Shown here: one piece after another, positions 1 through 7,939 of the stretch
How positions within the stretch are numbered: the stretch's first letter is position 1
Layout of the letters: every line of letters starts with the position of its first letter
The notes under the pieces: model-generated
The model's input: only the letters and a program-made list of their open reading frames with translations
Database searches by the model: none
What the model was told of the DNA's origin: nothing
Assembly: GCA_029781975.1 (NCBI GenBank)
Contig: JAKOVQ010000033.1
Coordinates: forward strand, 62,001-126,000
Length of the DNA stretch: 64,000 nucleotides
Source of the DNA: Acidobacteriota bacterium
GTDB taxonomy: Bacteria; Acidobacteriota; Thermoanaerobaculia; UBA5066
Direction of reading: 5' to 3'
Program-made: the position numbers and the translations under genes

Positions 1-936
1 AACACCGTGATCGGGCCGGGGAGCGACGCGGCGGTCCTCCGCGTGAAGGGGACGACCAGGGGGCTCGCCCTCACCGCCGACGTGAACCCCCGCTTCGTCG
101 CCGCCGACCCGGAGAGGGGCGCCGCGCACGCCGTCGCCGAGGCGGCGCTGAACCTGGCCTGCACCGGCGCGCGCCCGCTGGCCGTCACCGACTGCCTCAA
201 CTTCGGCAACCCCGAGCGGCCGGAGATCCTGGGCCAGCTGGCCGCGGCGGTGAAGGGGATCTCCCTCGCCTGCCGGGCGCTCGAGACGCCGGTCATCTCG
301 GGGAACGTCTCCCTCTACAACGAGACCGACGGGGTGTCGATCCTCCCGACGCCGACGATCGGGATGGTGGGGCTCCTCGAGGACGTGGCCAGCGCGGTCC
401 CCTCCTTCTTCGCGCGGGAGAACGACGTCGTGGCCGTCCTCGGCGAGACGCGGGACGAGCTCGGCGCCAGCGAGTACCTCGCCACCGTCCTCGGACGCGA
501 GGAGGGACCGTGCCCGCAGGTCGACGTCCTCGCCTTCCGGTCGACGGTCGACCTCCTCGTCGAGCTCGCCGCCGACGGCCTCCTCGCGTCCGCTCACGAC
601 GTCTCGGCCGGGGGCCTCGCCGTGGCCCTCGCCGAGAAGACGCAGGGCCCCTTACGGCTCGGGGCCGACGTGAACCTGGACACGGCGCTCCTGCCGACGG
701 TCCTCCTCTTCTCGGAGTCGGCCCCCCGCGTCGTCGTCACCTTCCGGCCCGGCCTCGAGAAGGCGTTCCTCGAGGTCGCCCGGCGCCACTCGGTCGCGGT
801 CAACTTCGTCGGCCGCGTGGTCCGCGGGCCGCTGACGGTGAGGGTGAACGGACGGCTCGCCGTCGAGATCGCGCCCGACGAGGTCGCGCGCCTTCGCGAA
901 TCCGCCCACGGCGTCCTGACGGAGGTCTCCGCATGA
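1..936 (+). CDS. purL: phosphoribosylformylglycinamidine synthase subunit PurL, C-terminal part (5' end outside window)
   Basis: PurL makes formylglycinamidine ribonucleotide from FGAR, glutamine and ATP in purine synthesis, in the cytosol. The reading frame is already open at base 1 and its first GTG (base 7) lies in mid-protein, so this is the last ~311 residues of a protein usually about 720-760 long. The AIRS/PurM-like core is recognisable: 'NPRFVAADPERGAAHAVAEA', 'LTDCLNFGNPE'-type and 'ISGNVSLYNET' segments, then an 'AHDVSAGGLAVALAE' block typical of the second PurM-like C-terminal domain. The TGA overlaps the ATG of the next gene (ATGA), which suggests translational coupling to a secreted redoxin unrelated to purine synthesis. 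Identification is firm; only the start is missing. Confidence 0.95.
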   Translation, partial: NTVIGPGSDAAVLRVKGTTRGLALTADVNPRFVAADPERGAAHAVAEAALNLACTGARPLAVTDCLNFGNPERPEILGQLAAAVKGISLACRALETPVISGNVSLYNETDGVSILPTPTIGMVGLLEDVASAVPSFFARENDVVAVLGETRDELGASEYLATVLGREEGPCPQVDVLAFRSTVDLLVELAADGLLASAHDVSAGGLAVALAEKTQGPLRLGADVNLDTALLPTVLLFSESAPRVVVTFRPGLEKAFLEVARRHSVAVNFVGRVVRGPLTVRVNGRLAVEIAPDEVARLRESAHGVLTEVSA

Positions 937-1592
937 GGAAGCGTCGCCCCGCCCCGTCCCTCCTCGCCCTCCTCGCCCTCCCCGCCTTCCTCGCCGCCCC
1001 CGCGGGCCTCCTCGCCAGCGCCGCCAGCGCCGGCCCGGCCGCTGCCGCTGCCGTTGCCGCTGCCGCTGCCGAGAGGCCCCGGATCGGGGCCAGAGCTCCC
1101 GACTTCACCCTCCCGCCGGCCGCGGGCGGCCCCGCCGTCGCGCTGAAGGACCTCGTCGCGAGGAGCAAGGCGGTGGTCGTCATCTTCGACGCCACCCGCT
1201 GCCCCGTCGCGCGGGCCTACAAGGGCCGCGTCGGCGCCCTGGCGAAGGAGTTCGGGGCGAAGGGCGTCACCTTCGTGACGGTCAACAGCAACAAGACCGA
1301 GCCCGCCGCGGAGGTGGCGGAGGACGCGAAGAAGAACGGCTTCGCGTTCCCCGTCCTGAAGGACGAGAGGAACGAGGTCGCCGACCTCTACGACGCGCAG
1401 CACACGCCGCAGGTCTACGTCGTCGACCCGAAGGGGACCCTCGTCTACACGGGCCGGATCGACGAGTCGACGGACGACCCCGAGCACGTCGCCTCGCCCG
1501 ACCTCAGGAACGCCCTCGAGGCGATCCTCGCGGGCCAGCCGGTGCCGAAGCCGGAGACGAAGGCGTTCGGGTGCAGCATCAAGCGGGTCTGA
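933..1592 (+). CDS. secreted redoxin-domain (peroxiredoxin/thioredoxin-like) protein
   Basis: 219 residues, ATG overlapping the purL stop. The N-terminus has basic residues, a long Leu/Ala hydrophobic stretch and a very Ala-rich segment (about 34-46), so it should be exported. An AhpC/TSA-Redoxin fold follows ('GARAPDFTLP' near 52, 'VVVIFDATRCPVARAY' near 81-96). The active-site region has one cysteine, Cys90, in a C-P-V-A context instead of CxxC; a second cysteine, Cys214, sits in the C-terminal 'AFGCSIK'. That pattern is known from redoxin families of Planctomycetes and Acidobacteria. It probably acts in periplasmic thiol or peroxide chemistry with the TlpA-like protein encoded next. The exact substrate is unknown. 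Confidence 0.82.
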   Translation: MRKRRPAPSLLALLALPAFLAAPAGLLASAASAGPAAAAAVAAAAAERPRIGARAPDFTLPPAAGGPAVALKDLVARSKAVVVIFDATRCPVARAYKGRVGALAKEFGAKGVTFVTVNSNKTEPAAEVAEDAKKNGFAFPVLKDERNEVADLYDAQHTPQVYVVDPKGTLVYTGRIDESTDDPEHVASPDLRNALEAILAGQPVPKPETKAFGCSIKRV

Positions 1593-1594
1593 CC

Positions 1595-2131
1595 GTGCCT
1601 CGCCCCGCCCGAGCTCGCCGCCTCCGCGTCGCGGCGTTCGTCGCTGCCGTCGCCGGCGTCGCCGCCGCCCACCTCCTCGCGGCCCCGGCGTCGGCCGAGC
1701 CGGTGAAGCTCCTCAAGCCGGAGCAGTACGCGTCGCGCGTGGTGGCCCCGAGGAAGGGGCGCGTCCTCCTCGTCAACTTCTGGGCAACGTGGTGCGAGCC
1801 GTGCCGCGAGGAGATGCCGGCCCTCGCGGCGGCCGCGAAGAAGTTCCCCTCCCGGGACCTCGCCGTCGTCCTCGTCTCGCTCGACTCCACGAGGACCGGG
1901 CCCGCCGCCGTCCCGAAGTTCCTCGCGTCCGCGAAGGTCCCCTTCGTCTGCTGGCTCGTGAAGGCGCGGGACCCGCAGGACTTCATCGACGCCGTGGACA
2001 AGAGCTGGGACGGCTCGCTCCCCTACACGCTCCTCTACGACCGGACCGGCGCGCCCGCCGTCAAGCTCACCGGCGGGCAGACGCAGAAGTCGTTCGAGGA
2101 GGCGATCCGGAAGGTCGTCGCGGGGCGGTGA
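1595..2131 (+). CDS. TlpA-like thiol:disulfide oxidoreductase, exported
   Basis: About 178 residues from the GTG at 1595, two bases after the previous stop. A GTG at 1571 inside the preceding gene would add eight residues, but 1595 gives a cleaner signal peptide: Arg-rich n-region, Val/Ala core, 'APASA-EP' cleavage site near 34-35. The mature part is a thioredoxin fold with 'NFWATWCEPCREEMPAL', whose WCEPC (about 66-70) is the classical redox-active CxxC of TlpA/ResA proteins. These reduce disulfides in the periplasm, for example in cytochrome c maturation or for partner redoxins. It lies between a redoxin and gmhB in one operon; its stop overlaps the gmhB GTG. Confidence 0.85.
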   Translation: MPRPARARRLRVAAFVAAVAGVAAAHLLAAPASAEPVKLLKPEQYASRVVAPRKGRVLLVNFWATWCEPCREEMPALAAAAKKFPSRDLAVVLVSLDSTRTGPAAVPKFLASAKVPFVCWLVKARDPQDFIDAVDKSWDGSLPYTLLYDRTGAPAVKLTGGQTQKSFEEAIRKVVAGR

Positions 2132-2742
2132 GCCCTCCCCGCCGCCGCTGGGACGCGCTCTTCCTCGACCGCGACGGCACCCTCATCGTCGAGCGCGGCT
2201 TCCTCCGCGACCCGCGGGGCGTCCGGCTCGCGCGCGGCGCCGCGGCCGCCCTCCGACGGTTCGCCGAGCGCGGGACCCTCCTCTTCGTCGTGACCAACCA
2301 GTCCGGGATCGCCCGGGGGCTCGTCACCCCGGAGGAGGTGGAAGCCGTCAACGCCGAGGTCGCGCGGAGGCTCGCCCGCCGCGGCGTGCCGGTCGCGGCG
2401 TTCCTCGTCTGCCCGCACCACCCCGACGGGACGGTCGCGCCCTGGGCCCGCCGGTGCCGCTGCCGCAAGCCCGGGACGCTCCTCCACCGGAGGGCGATCG
2501 CGTCGCACGGCCTCGACCCGGCGCGGTGCGCGGTGGTCGGGGACAAGTGGGACGACGTCGGCTCCGGCCTGGCGCTCGGGGCCGTCCCCGTCCACCTCCT
2601 GACGGGGCACGGCCGCGAGGACCGCGCCCGGGTCCTGAGGGAGGCCCCGGGGGCGATCCCGGCGCGGAGCCTCGCGGAGGGGCTGGCGCTCCTCGAGGCC
2701 CTTCCCGAAAGGGCCTCCCGCGCGGCATCCTCCGTCAGATGA
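2128..2742 (+). CDS. gmhB: D-glycero-beta-D-manno-heptose-1,7-bisphosphate 7-phosphatase
   Basis: 204 residues, starting at a GTG that overlaps the upstream TGA. GmhB removes the 7-phosphate from heptose 1,7-bisphosphate, between the two HldE steps of ADP-heptose synthesis. It is a HAD-superfamily enzyme: 'LFLDRDGTLI' (about 12-20) carries the catalytic Asp pair, 'VVTNQSGIARG' is motif II, and 'GDKWDDV' is the metal-binding motif near the C-terminus. The 'CPHHPDG' and 'CRCRKP' segments match the structural zinc site of the GmhB subgroup, separating it from histidinol-phosphatases. Size fits the family (about 180-200). hldE and gmhA follow in the same direction. Confidence 0.93.
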   Translation: MSPPRRRWDALFLDRDGTLIVERGFLRDPRGVRLARGAAAALRRFAERGTLLFVVTNQSGIARGLVTPEEVEAVNAEVARRLARRGVPVAAFLVCPHHPDGTVAPWARRCRCRKPGTLLHRRAIASHGLDPARCAVVGDKWDDVGSGLALGAVPVHLLTGHGREDRARVLREAPGAIPARSLAEGLALLEALPERASRAASSVR

Positions 2743-3698
2743 CCAGCCCCCCGACGCGGCGCCGCCGCTCGAAGGTGACCACCTACCCGATCGCGACCCG
2801 CCGCTTCAAGGTGAAGGTCGAGGACTTCGCGACCCGCCCCCCTCTCGACGGGAGCTTCGCGAGCTTCTGGCGCTCGCTCCCGCGGATCCTCGCGGCCGAC
2901 TCCCTCCGGAAGGTGGTCGCCGCCGTCCACGCCGCCCGGCGCAAGGGGAGGCCGGTGGCGCTCGCGTTCGGCGCTCACGTCCTGAAGACCGGGCTCGCGC
3001 CGGTCCTGATCGACCTCGTCGAGCGGGGCTTCGTCACCGCCCTCGCCACGAACGGCGCGAGCGGGATCCACGACTTCGAGGTCGCCTTCCACGGCAGGAC
3101 CTCCGAGGACGTCGGCTCCGTCCTTTCGGACGGCGAGTTCGGGATGAGCCGCGAGACCGGCGTCGGCGTCTTCCGCGCCCTGAGGGCCGGGCGGCCGAGG
3201 GGGTGGGGCTACGGGCGGGCCCTCGGCGAGGCGATCCTGAAGGGGCGCTTCCCGTACAAGGAGCTCTCCCTCTTCGCGGCGGCCGCGCGGGCGGGGATCC
3301 CGCTCACCGTCCACGTCGCCCTCGGCACCGACACCCTCGTCCAGCACCCCGGGATGGACGGCGCCCTCGTCGGCGAGATGTCGATCCGCGACTTCGCGAC
3401 GATCCGCGACGTGATCGGCCGGCTCGGGGGGGGCGGCGTCTGGATCAACGCCGGCTCGGCTGTCATCATGCCGGAGGTCTTCCTGAAGGCGCTCTCCATG
3501 GCCCGGAACCTCGGGTACGACGTGAGGGACTTCACGACGGTCGACCTCGACATGATCCGGCACTACCGCCCCCACGAGAACGTCCTGAAGCGCCCCGTGA
3601 TGGCGGGCGGGCAGTCGTTCGCCATCACCGGCCACCACGAGATCGTCCTGCCGCTCCTGGCGCAGGCGCTCGTCCTGGGGCTGGAGGACGAGGGGTGA
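2739..3698 (+). CDS. conserved protein of unknown function, possibly deoxyhypusine-synthase-like fold
   Basis: 319 residues; the ATG overlaps the gmhB stop (ATGA). I do not recognise a characterised family with certainty. Conserved-looking blocks are 'ALAFGAHVLKTGL' (about 72-84), 'ALATNGASGIHDFEVAFHG' (about 99-117), 'GIPLTVHVALGTDTLVQHP', 'GGGVWINAGSAVIMPEVFLK' and the final 'AITGHHEIVLPLLAQAL'. The order of a Gly-rich 'ATNGASGIHD' block, an alternating hydrophobic core and a terminal 'hydrophobic-PLL' helix resembles the deoxyhypusine synthase (NAD-binding) fold by eye. There is no signal peptide or membrane segment. Its position inside gmhB-hldE-gmhA, with 4- and 28-base junctions, suggests a role connected with heptose or LPS assembly, but that is only inference from context. 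Confidence 0.6.
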   Translation: MTSPPTRRRRSKVTTYPIATRRFKVKVEDFATRPPLDGSFASFWRSLPRILAADSLRKVVAAVHAARRKGRPVALAFGAHVLKTGLAPVLIDLVERGFVTALATNGASGIHDFEVAFHGRTSEDVGSVLSDGEFGMSRETGVGVFRALRAGRPRGWGYGRALGEAILKGRFPYKELSLFAAAARAGIPLTVHVALGTDTLVQHPGMDGALVGEMSIRDFATIRDVIGRLGGGGVWINAGSAVIMPEVFLKALSMARNLGYDVRDFTTVDLDMIRHYRPHENVLKRPVMAGGQSFAITGHHEIVLPLLAQALVLGLEDEG

Positions 3699-3726
3699 CT
3701 CCCGCCGCGCGCTCCCGGAGGGACGA

Positions 3727-5181
3727 ATGACCCCGCGCGAGCTGGCGGCGCTGGCGGCCGCGGCGCCGAGCGTGACGGTGGCGGTGGTGGGCGACCTGAT
3801 GCTCGACGAGACCTGGCTGGGAGAGGTCTCGCGGGTGGCGCCCGAGGCGCCCGTGCCGCTCCTCTCGCTCGGCTCGATGAGCCGGCGGGCCGGCGGCGCG
3901 GGGAACGTCGTCGAGAACCTCGCCTCGCTCGGCGCGCGGACGATCGCGCTCGGGGCGGTCGGCCCCGAGGAGGAGGGGGCCTGGCTCTCGCGGAGGCTGA
4001 CGACCCTCCCGGGGGGCGGCGGCACCGTCGTCGTCGACCCGCACCGGACGACCCCCGTCAAGCGCCGGATGGTCTCGGACGGCCGGCAGATGCTGAGGGT
4101 CGACCAGGAGATCGCCGCCGGCCTCTCCCCCGCCGCCGAGGAGGAGCTCCTCGCGGCGGCGCTGGGCGCCCTCGGCGCGTGCGACGTCCTCCTCCTATCC
4201 GACTACGCGAAGGGGACGCTCACCCCGCGCCTGATGGAGCGCCTCCTCGCCGGGGCCCGCGCGCGCGGGGTCCCGGCGCTCGTCGACCCGAAGGGACGCG
4301 ACTACGGGAGGTACCGGGGCGCGGCCCTCGTCACGCCGAACAGGAAGGAGCTCGAGGTCGTCGCCGGGACGGCCGCCCGGGACCTCGGGACGGTCGCGGC
4401 CCTCGGGGAGGCGCTCCGCGCGGAGCTCGCGCTCGGCGCGCTCCTGGTGAAGCTCTCGGACGAGGGGATGCTCCTCCTCGAGGAGGGAAAGGCGCCGCGC
4501 CGGATCGCCGCCCGCGCGCGCGAGGTCTTCGACGTCACCGGGGCGGGCGACACGGTCCTCGCCGCGCTCGGCGTCGCGCTCGGCGCGGGCCTCCCGCTCC
4601 CCGACGCCGCCGAGGTCGCGAACCGCGCCGCCGGCGTCGTCGTCGGGAGGACCGGGACCGCCTCGGTGCGGTGGGCCGACCTCCTCGACGGCCTGAGCCT
4701 CGCCCCCGCCGACAAGCTCCTCGAGAGGAGCCACCTCCCGGCCCTCGCCGCCACGCTCCGCCGCGCGCACCGCCGCGTCGTCTTCACGAACGGCTGCTTC
4801 GACCTCCTCCACCCCGGGCACGTCGCGCTCCTCACCCAGGCGCGGCGGCTCGGCGACTTCCTCGTCGTCGGCCTCAACAGCGACGCCTCCGTCCGGCGCC
4901 TGAAGGGGCCGGCCCGCCCGATCCTCGGGGAGCACGACCGCGCGCAGGTCCTCGGCGGCCTCGACGCCGTCGACTTCGTCGTGGTCTTCGACGAGGACAC
5001 GCCCGAGGAGCTGATCCGGACCATCCGCCCGAACGTCCTCGTGAAGGGCGGCGACTACACCGAGGCCACCGTCGTCGGCGCCCCGTTCGTCCGCTCGTAC
5101 GGCGGCGAGGTCGTCCTCGTCCCGACGGTGCCGGGCCGGTCGACGACGTCGATGGTCGAACGGATGAAGGGGGAGCCATGA
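3727..5181 (+). CDS. hldE: bifunctional heptose-7-phosphate kinase / heptose-1-phosphate adenylyltransferase
   Basis: 484 residues, full length for HldE. The N-terminal half is a PfkB/ribokinase-type kinase ('GDLMLDE' at 22-28, 'GGAGNVVENLASLGA' at 56-70, anion-hole 'DVTGAGDTV' at 269-277) that phosphorylates D-glycero-D-manno-heptose 7-phosphate at C1. The C-terminal half is a cytidylyltransferase-type nucleotidyltransferase with 'FTNGCFDLLHPGH' at 353-365 (HxGH motif) and 'KGGDYTEATVVGAPFV' near 441-456, which adds AMP from ATP. GmhB acts between the two reactions. The stop overlaps the gmhA ATG, so three ADP-heptose enzymes are encoded in one run. Confidence 0.96.
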   Translation: MTPRELAALAAAAPSVTVAVVGDLMLDETWLGEVSRVAPEAPVPLLSLGSMSRRAGGAGNVVENLASLGARTIALGAVGPEEEGAWLSRRLTTLPGGGGTVVVDPHRTTPVKRRMVSDGRQMLRVDQEIAAGLSPAAEEELLAAALGALGACDVLLLSDYAKGTLTPRLMERLLAGARARGVPALVDPKGRDYGRYRGAALVTPNRKELEVVAGTAARDLGTVAALGEALRAELALGALLVKLSDEGMLLLEEGKAPRRIAARAREVFDVTGAGDTVLAALGVALGAGLPLPDAAEVANRAAGVVVGRTGTASVRWADLLDGLSLAPADKLLERSHLPALAATLRRAHRRVVFTNGCFDLLHPGHVALLTQARRLGDFLVVGLNSDASVRRLKGPARPILGEHDRAQVLGGLDAVDFVVVFDEDTPEELIRTIRPNVLVKGGDYTEATVVGAPFVRSYGGEVVLVPTVPGRSTTSMVERMKGEP

Positions 5182-5798
5182 TCGAGCAGCACCTCTCCGA
5201 GCTGGCGGCCCTCGCGCTCGTTGCCCGCGACTCCCTCGGCCCCGCGCTCGCCGAGACGATGGCCGCGGTCGCCGACGCGGTCCTCTCCGGCCGCACCGTC
5301 CTCTCGTTCGGGAACGGCGGGAGCGCCACGCAGGCCCAGCACTTCGCCGCCGAGCTCGTCGTCCGCTACAAGGGGGACCGGCCCGCGCTCCCCGCGATCG
5401 CGCTGACGGCCGACACGGCGATCCTGACCGCCTGCGCGAACGACTACGACTTCGACTCCGTCTTCGCCCGCCAGGTGGAGGCGCTCGGGAGGCCCGGCGA
5501 CGTGGCGCTCGGGCTGTCGACGTCCGGGCGGAGCCCCAACGTCGTCCGCGCCCTCGAGGCGGCCCGGGGGCGGGGGATGCGGACGATCCTCCTGACCGGC
5601 GAGCGGGGAGCCGCCGAGGCGCAGCGGTGGGACCACGGCCTCGTCGTCCCGTCCCTCGAGACCGCGCACATCCAGGAGATCCACCTCGCGCTCCTCCACC
5701 TCCTCTGCCGCGGCGTCGACGCCGAGCGGCTCCGGCGGGCCGAGAGCGGCGAGGCGTGCGCGAGCGAGACCGCGACGGAGGTCTCGCCGGCGGTGTGA
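5178..5798 (+). CDS. gmhA: sedoheptulose-7-phosphate isomerase (phosphoheptose isomerase)
   Basis: 206 residues, ATG overlapping the hldE stop. GmhA converts sedoheptulose 7-phosphate to D-glycero-D-manno-heptose 7-phosphate, the first step towards ADP-heptose. It is a SIS-domain protein: 'SFGNGGSATQAQHFAAEL' (about 43-60) binds the sugar phosphate, 'GLSTSGRSPNVVRAL' (about 115-129) is the second phosphate loop, and the conserved C-terminal 'ETAHIQEIHLALLH' carries the catalytic Glu/His. Length is close to the family norm (about 190-200). It is the last gene of the plus-strand heptose run; waaF, which uses ADP-heptose, converges on it after only 25 bases. Confidence 0.95.
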   Translation: MIEQHLSELAALALVARDSLGPALAETMAAVADAVLSGRTVLSFGNGGSATQAQHFAAELVVRYKGDRPALPAIALTADTAILTACANDYDFDSVFARQVEALGRPGDVALGLSTSGRSPNVVRALEAARGRGMRTILLTGERGAAEAQRWDHGLVVPSLETAHIQEIHLALLHLLCRGVDAERLRRAESGEACASETATEVSPAV

Positions 5799-5823
5799 GG
5801 CCCGGGGGAGGCGCCGGGCCCCG

Positions 5824-6858
5824 CTACGCGAGGACGGCGTCGACCTCGGCGAGGACCGCCGGGAGCCCGAGCCCCGTCATGCAGCGGTGGTCGATCGGGC
5901 AGACGAAGCTCCGGCAGGGCGCGCAGAGCGTCCGCTCGCGCGCGACGCGGACCCGCGGCTCCCGCCCGTCCCCCCGCGGACCGTCCCAGGGCCTCGTCGC
6001 CTCGGGGTCGGTCGAGCCGAAGACGACGACCGTCGGGGTCCCGACCGCTCCGGCGAGGTGCGCGATCCCCGAGTCGTTCCCGACGAAGAGCGCCGCGAGC
6101 GAGAGGACGCCCAGGACCTCGGGGAGCGTGCTCCGGCCGGAGAGGTCGACGCTCCGCGCCGCCTCTGGGAGCGAGGCGACCTCCCGGTTGAGAGGCGCCT
6201 CCGCCCCGCTGCCGAGGAGGACCGGGACGAGGCCCCTCCCGCGGGAGAGGACGTCGAAGAGCGCGGCGTAGCGCGCGGGGTCCCAGCGCTTGGCGGTGTG
6301 GGCGAACGACGCGACGTGGGCGGCGACGAACGGGCTCCCGTCCCATCCCGCCTCGCGGAGCCGCTCGCGGGCGGCGTCGCGGAGCCGCTCGGGGACGGGC
6401 CAGGAGACGTCGGGCGGGGCGCTCCCGTCGCCCCCCGCCTCCGCGGCGAGCCTCAGGTGCTGGAAGACCTGGTGCTCTCCGGCGGCGAGACGCAGCGGGA
6501 CGGCGCGGGTCAGGAGCGGGCTCCGGAGCTCCCCGCGGTAGCCGATCCGCTCGGGGACGCGGGCGCGGAAGAGGGTCAGCGCGGTCTCGAAGCTGCGCGG
6601 GAGGATCACCGCGCGGTCGAATCGCCCCTCGAGCGCGCGCGCGAGGGCCCCGCGCCCGCCGACGCCCGCGTGGGCCCCCCGGGCGTCCTCCACGATCACC
6701 TCGTCCACCTCCGGCAGGAGGCGGTAGAGCTCGGCGACCCACGGTCGCGCCAGGACGGCGAGGGATGCGCCGGGGTGGCCCGCCCGCAGCGCGCGGAGGG
6801 CCGGCAGCGACATCACCACGTCGCCGACCCAGTTGGTCGCCCGGAGGAGGAGCCTCAC
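5824..6858 (-). CDS. waaF: ADP-heptose:LPS heptosyltransferase II (GT9)
   Basis: 344 residues from a GTG that overlaps the stop of the upstream glycosyltransferase. Family GT9 enzymes transfer heptose from ADP-heptose to the LPS inner core on the cytoplasmic face of the inner membrane. The start 'VRLLLRATNWVGDVVMSLPAL' is typical of WaaF ('RxTNWVGD'). 'ILPRSFETALTLF' in the N-domain and 'FVGNDSGIAHLAGAVGTPTVVVFGSTDP' in the C-domain are GT9 hallmarks, and 'ERTLCAPC...CMTGL' matches WaaF C-termini. It is adjacent to gmhB, hldE and gmhA, which make its donor. Acceptor specificity (HepI or HepII) cannot be fixed from sequence alone. Confidence 0.92.
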   Translation of the reverse strand: MRLLLRATNWVGDVVMSLPALRALRAGHPGASLAVLARPWVAELYRLLPEVDEVIVEDARGAHAGVGGRGALARALEGRFDRAVILPRSFETALTLFRARVPERIGYRGELRSPLLTRAVPLRLAAGEHQVFQHLRLAAEAGGDGSAPPDVSWPVPERLRDAARERLREAGWDGSPFVAAHVASFAHTAKRWDPARYAALFDVLSRGRGLVPVLLGSGAEAPLNREVASLPEAARSVDLSGRSTLPEVLGVLSLAALFVGNDSGIAHLAGAVGTPTVVVFGSTDPEATRPWDGPRGDGREPRVRVARERTLCAPCRSFVCPIDHRCMTGLGLPAVLAEVDAVLA

Positions 6859-7919
6859 CCGGCGTCCCGGAGGAGGGCCGTCAGCTCGCGCTCCACCGCG
6901 TCCGCGGTCGCGCCGATCGTCCGGCGCGCCGCCAGCGCGCGCCCCTCGGCCTGGAGGCGCCGGCGCTCCTCCGGCGCGAGGAGGAGCTCTCGGACGGCGC
7001 CGGTCCAGGCGGCCGGGTCGCTCGAGGCAACGAGCCGCCCCGCGCGGCCGTCGTCGAGGACCTCGCGGGTCCCCCCCACCTCCGCCACCGCGACCGGGCA
7101 GCCGGCCGCCATCGCCTCGACGAGGACGAGCCCGCCCGCCTCGGCGCGGCTCGGCTGGACGAGGAGGTGGCTCGCCGCCAGGCGCCGCGGCACGTCCGGG
7201 ACGGAGCCCGCGAAGGTGAAGCGCGCGGCGGCCGGCCCCGACCGGGCGGCGGCCTCGATCCGCGGCCGCTCGGGTCCCTCGCCGAGGAAGGTGGCCGAGA
7301 CGTCGAGCCCCTCGGCGGCGAGCCGTTCCACGACCGCCACCACGACCTCCTGCCCCTTCTGACCGTCGAACGCCCCGACGTGGGCGAGGCGGTACGGGGG
7401 CTCCTCGGGCCACGGCGCCTCGACCTCCGACCCGGGCGGGAGCCCGTCCTCCACGACGACGACGCGGTCGGGAGGGACCCCCCCTTCGAGGAGAGCCTCC
7501 CGGACGACCCCGGAGACGGCGAAGAACCGGTCGACGAGCGCGTACTTGACCCACGAGAGGGGGTTGTGCCGCGGCGGCGCCAGGTACCTGCGGTGGACGG
7601 CGAACGGACGGCGCCTCGCGGCGCGGCTCCAGACGACCGCCCCGTGCGCCCGGGCCTCGCCCGCGTAGACGACGTCGGGGCGGAGGCGGCGGGCGGCGCG
7701 CGCCAGGTCGAGGAGGACGAGCGGCGAGGCCTCGGAGCCTCCCGAGACCGGGACCAGGCCGAGTCCCCCCGCGGCCGCCACGTCCGCGGCCAGCGGGGAG
7801 CCGGCGCGCGCCGCGACCCAGACCTCGTGGCCCCGCCGGGCCAGCTCGCGCGTCAGGGCGAGCGTCTGCTGCTGCCCGCCGCGGCGCTCGGGCCCGAGGT
7901 CGACGGCCAGGATCCGCAC
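6855..7919 (-). CDS. glycosyltransferase family 4 (GT-B), LPS-core type
   Basis: 354 residues from a GTG at 7919. GT4 retaining transferases use nucleotide sugars at the inner face of the membrane. The N-domain opens with 'MRILAVDLGPERRGGQQQ', the typical Gly-rich acceptor loop. The C-domain has 'YRLAHVGAFDGQKGQ' (about residue 170 onward) and the EX7E donor motif in 'EAGGLVLVEAMAAG'. The donor and acceptor sugars are not evident. It is translationally coupled to waaF (GTGA overlap) and transcribed away from a GT2 gene only 20 bases upstream, so the three transferases form one LPS-core locus. Confidence 0.85.
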   Translation of the reverse strand: MRILAVDLGPERRGGQQQTLALTRELARRGHEVWVAARAGSPLAADVAAAGGLGLVPVSGGSEASPLVLLDLARAARRLRPDVVYAGEARAHGAVVWSRAARRRPFAVHRRYLAPPRHNPLSWVKYALVDRFFAVSGVVREALLEGGVPPDRVVVVEDGLPPGSEVEAPWPEEPPYRLAHVGAFDGQKGQEVVVAVVERLAAEGLDVSATFLGEGPERPRIEAAARSGPAAARFTFAGSVPDVPRRLAASHLLVQPSRAEAGGLVLVEAMAAGCPVAVAEVGGTREVLDDGRAGRLVASSDPAAWTGAVRELLLAPEERRRLQAEGRALAARRTIGATADAVERELTALLRDAG

Positions 7920-7927
7920 CCGCCGAG

Positions 7928-7933
7928 GATAAT
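7928..7933 (+). promoter_or_regulatory. candidate -10 element for a leaderless GT2 mRNA
   Basis: GATAAT (five of six matches to TATAAT) lies exactly six bases before the ATG at 7940, inside the 20-base gap between two divergent genes. With a normal -10 to start distance, transcription would begin at or beside the A of the ATG, leaving no 5' leader. No Shine-Dalgarno sequence fits in the gap. A -35 would lie in the neighbouring coding region and none is obvious. Confidence 0.45.
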
Positions 7934-7939
7934 CGACCG

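Noticed and set aside
2067-4061. Long minus-strand frame opposite gmhB, the unknown gene and hldE
   Set aside because: Arg/Ala/Ser-rich low-complexity translation, no motif, and it opposes three well-supported genes; GC-rich DNA keeps such antisense frames open.
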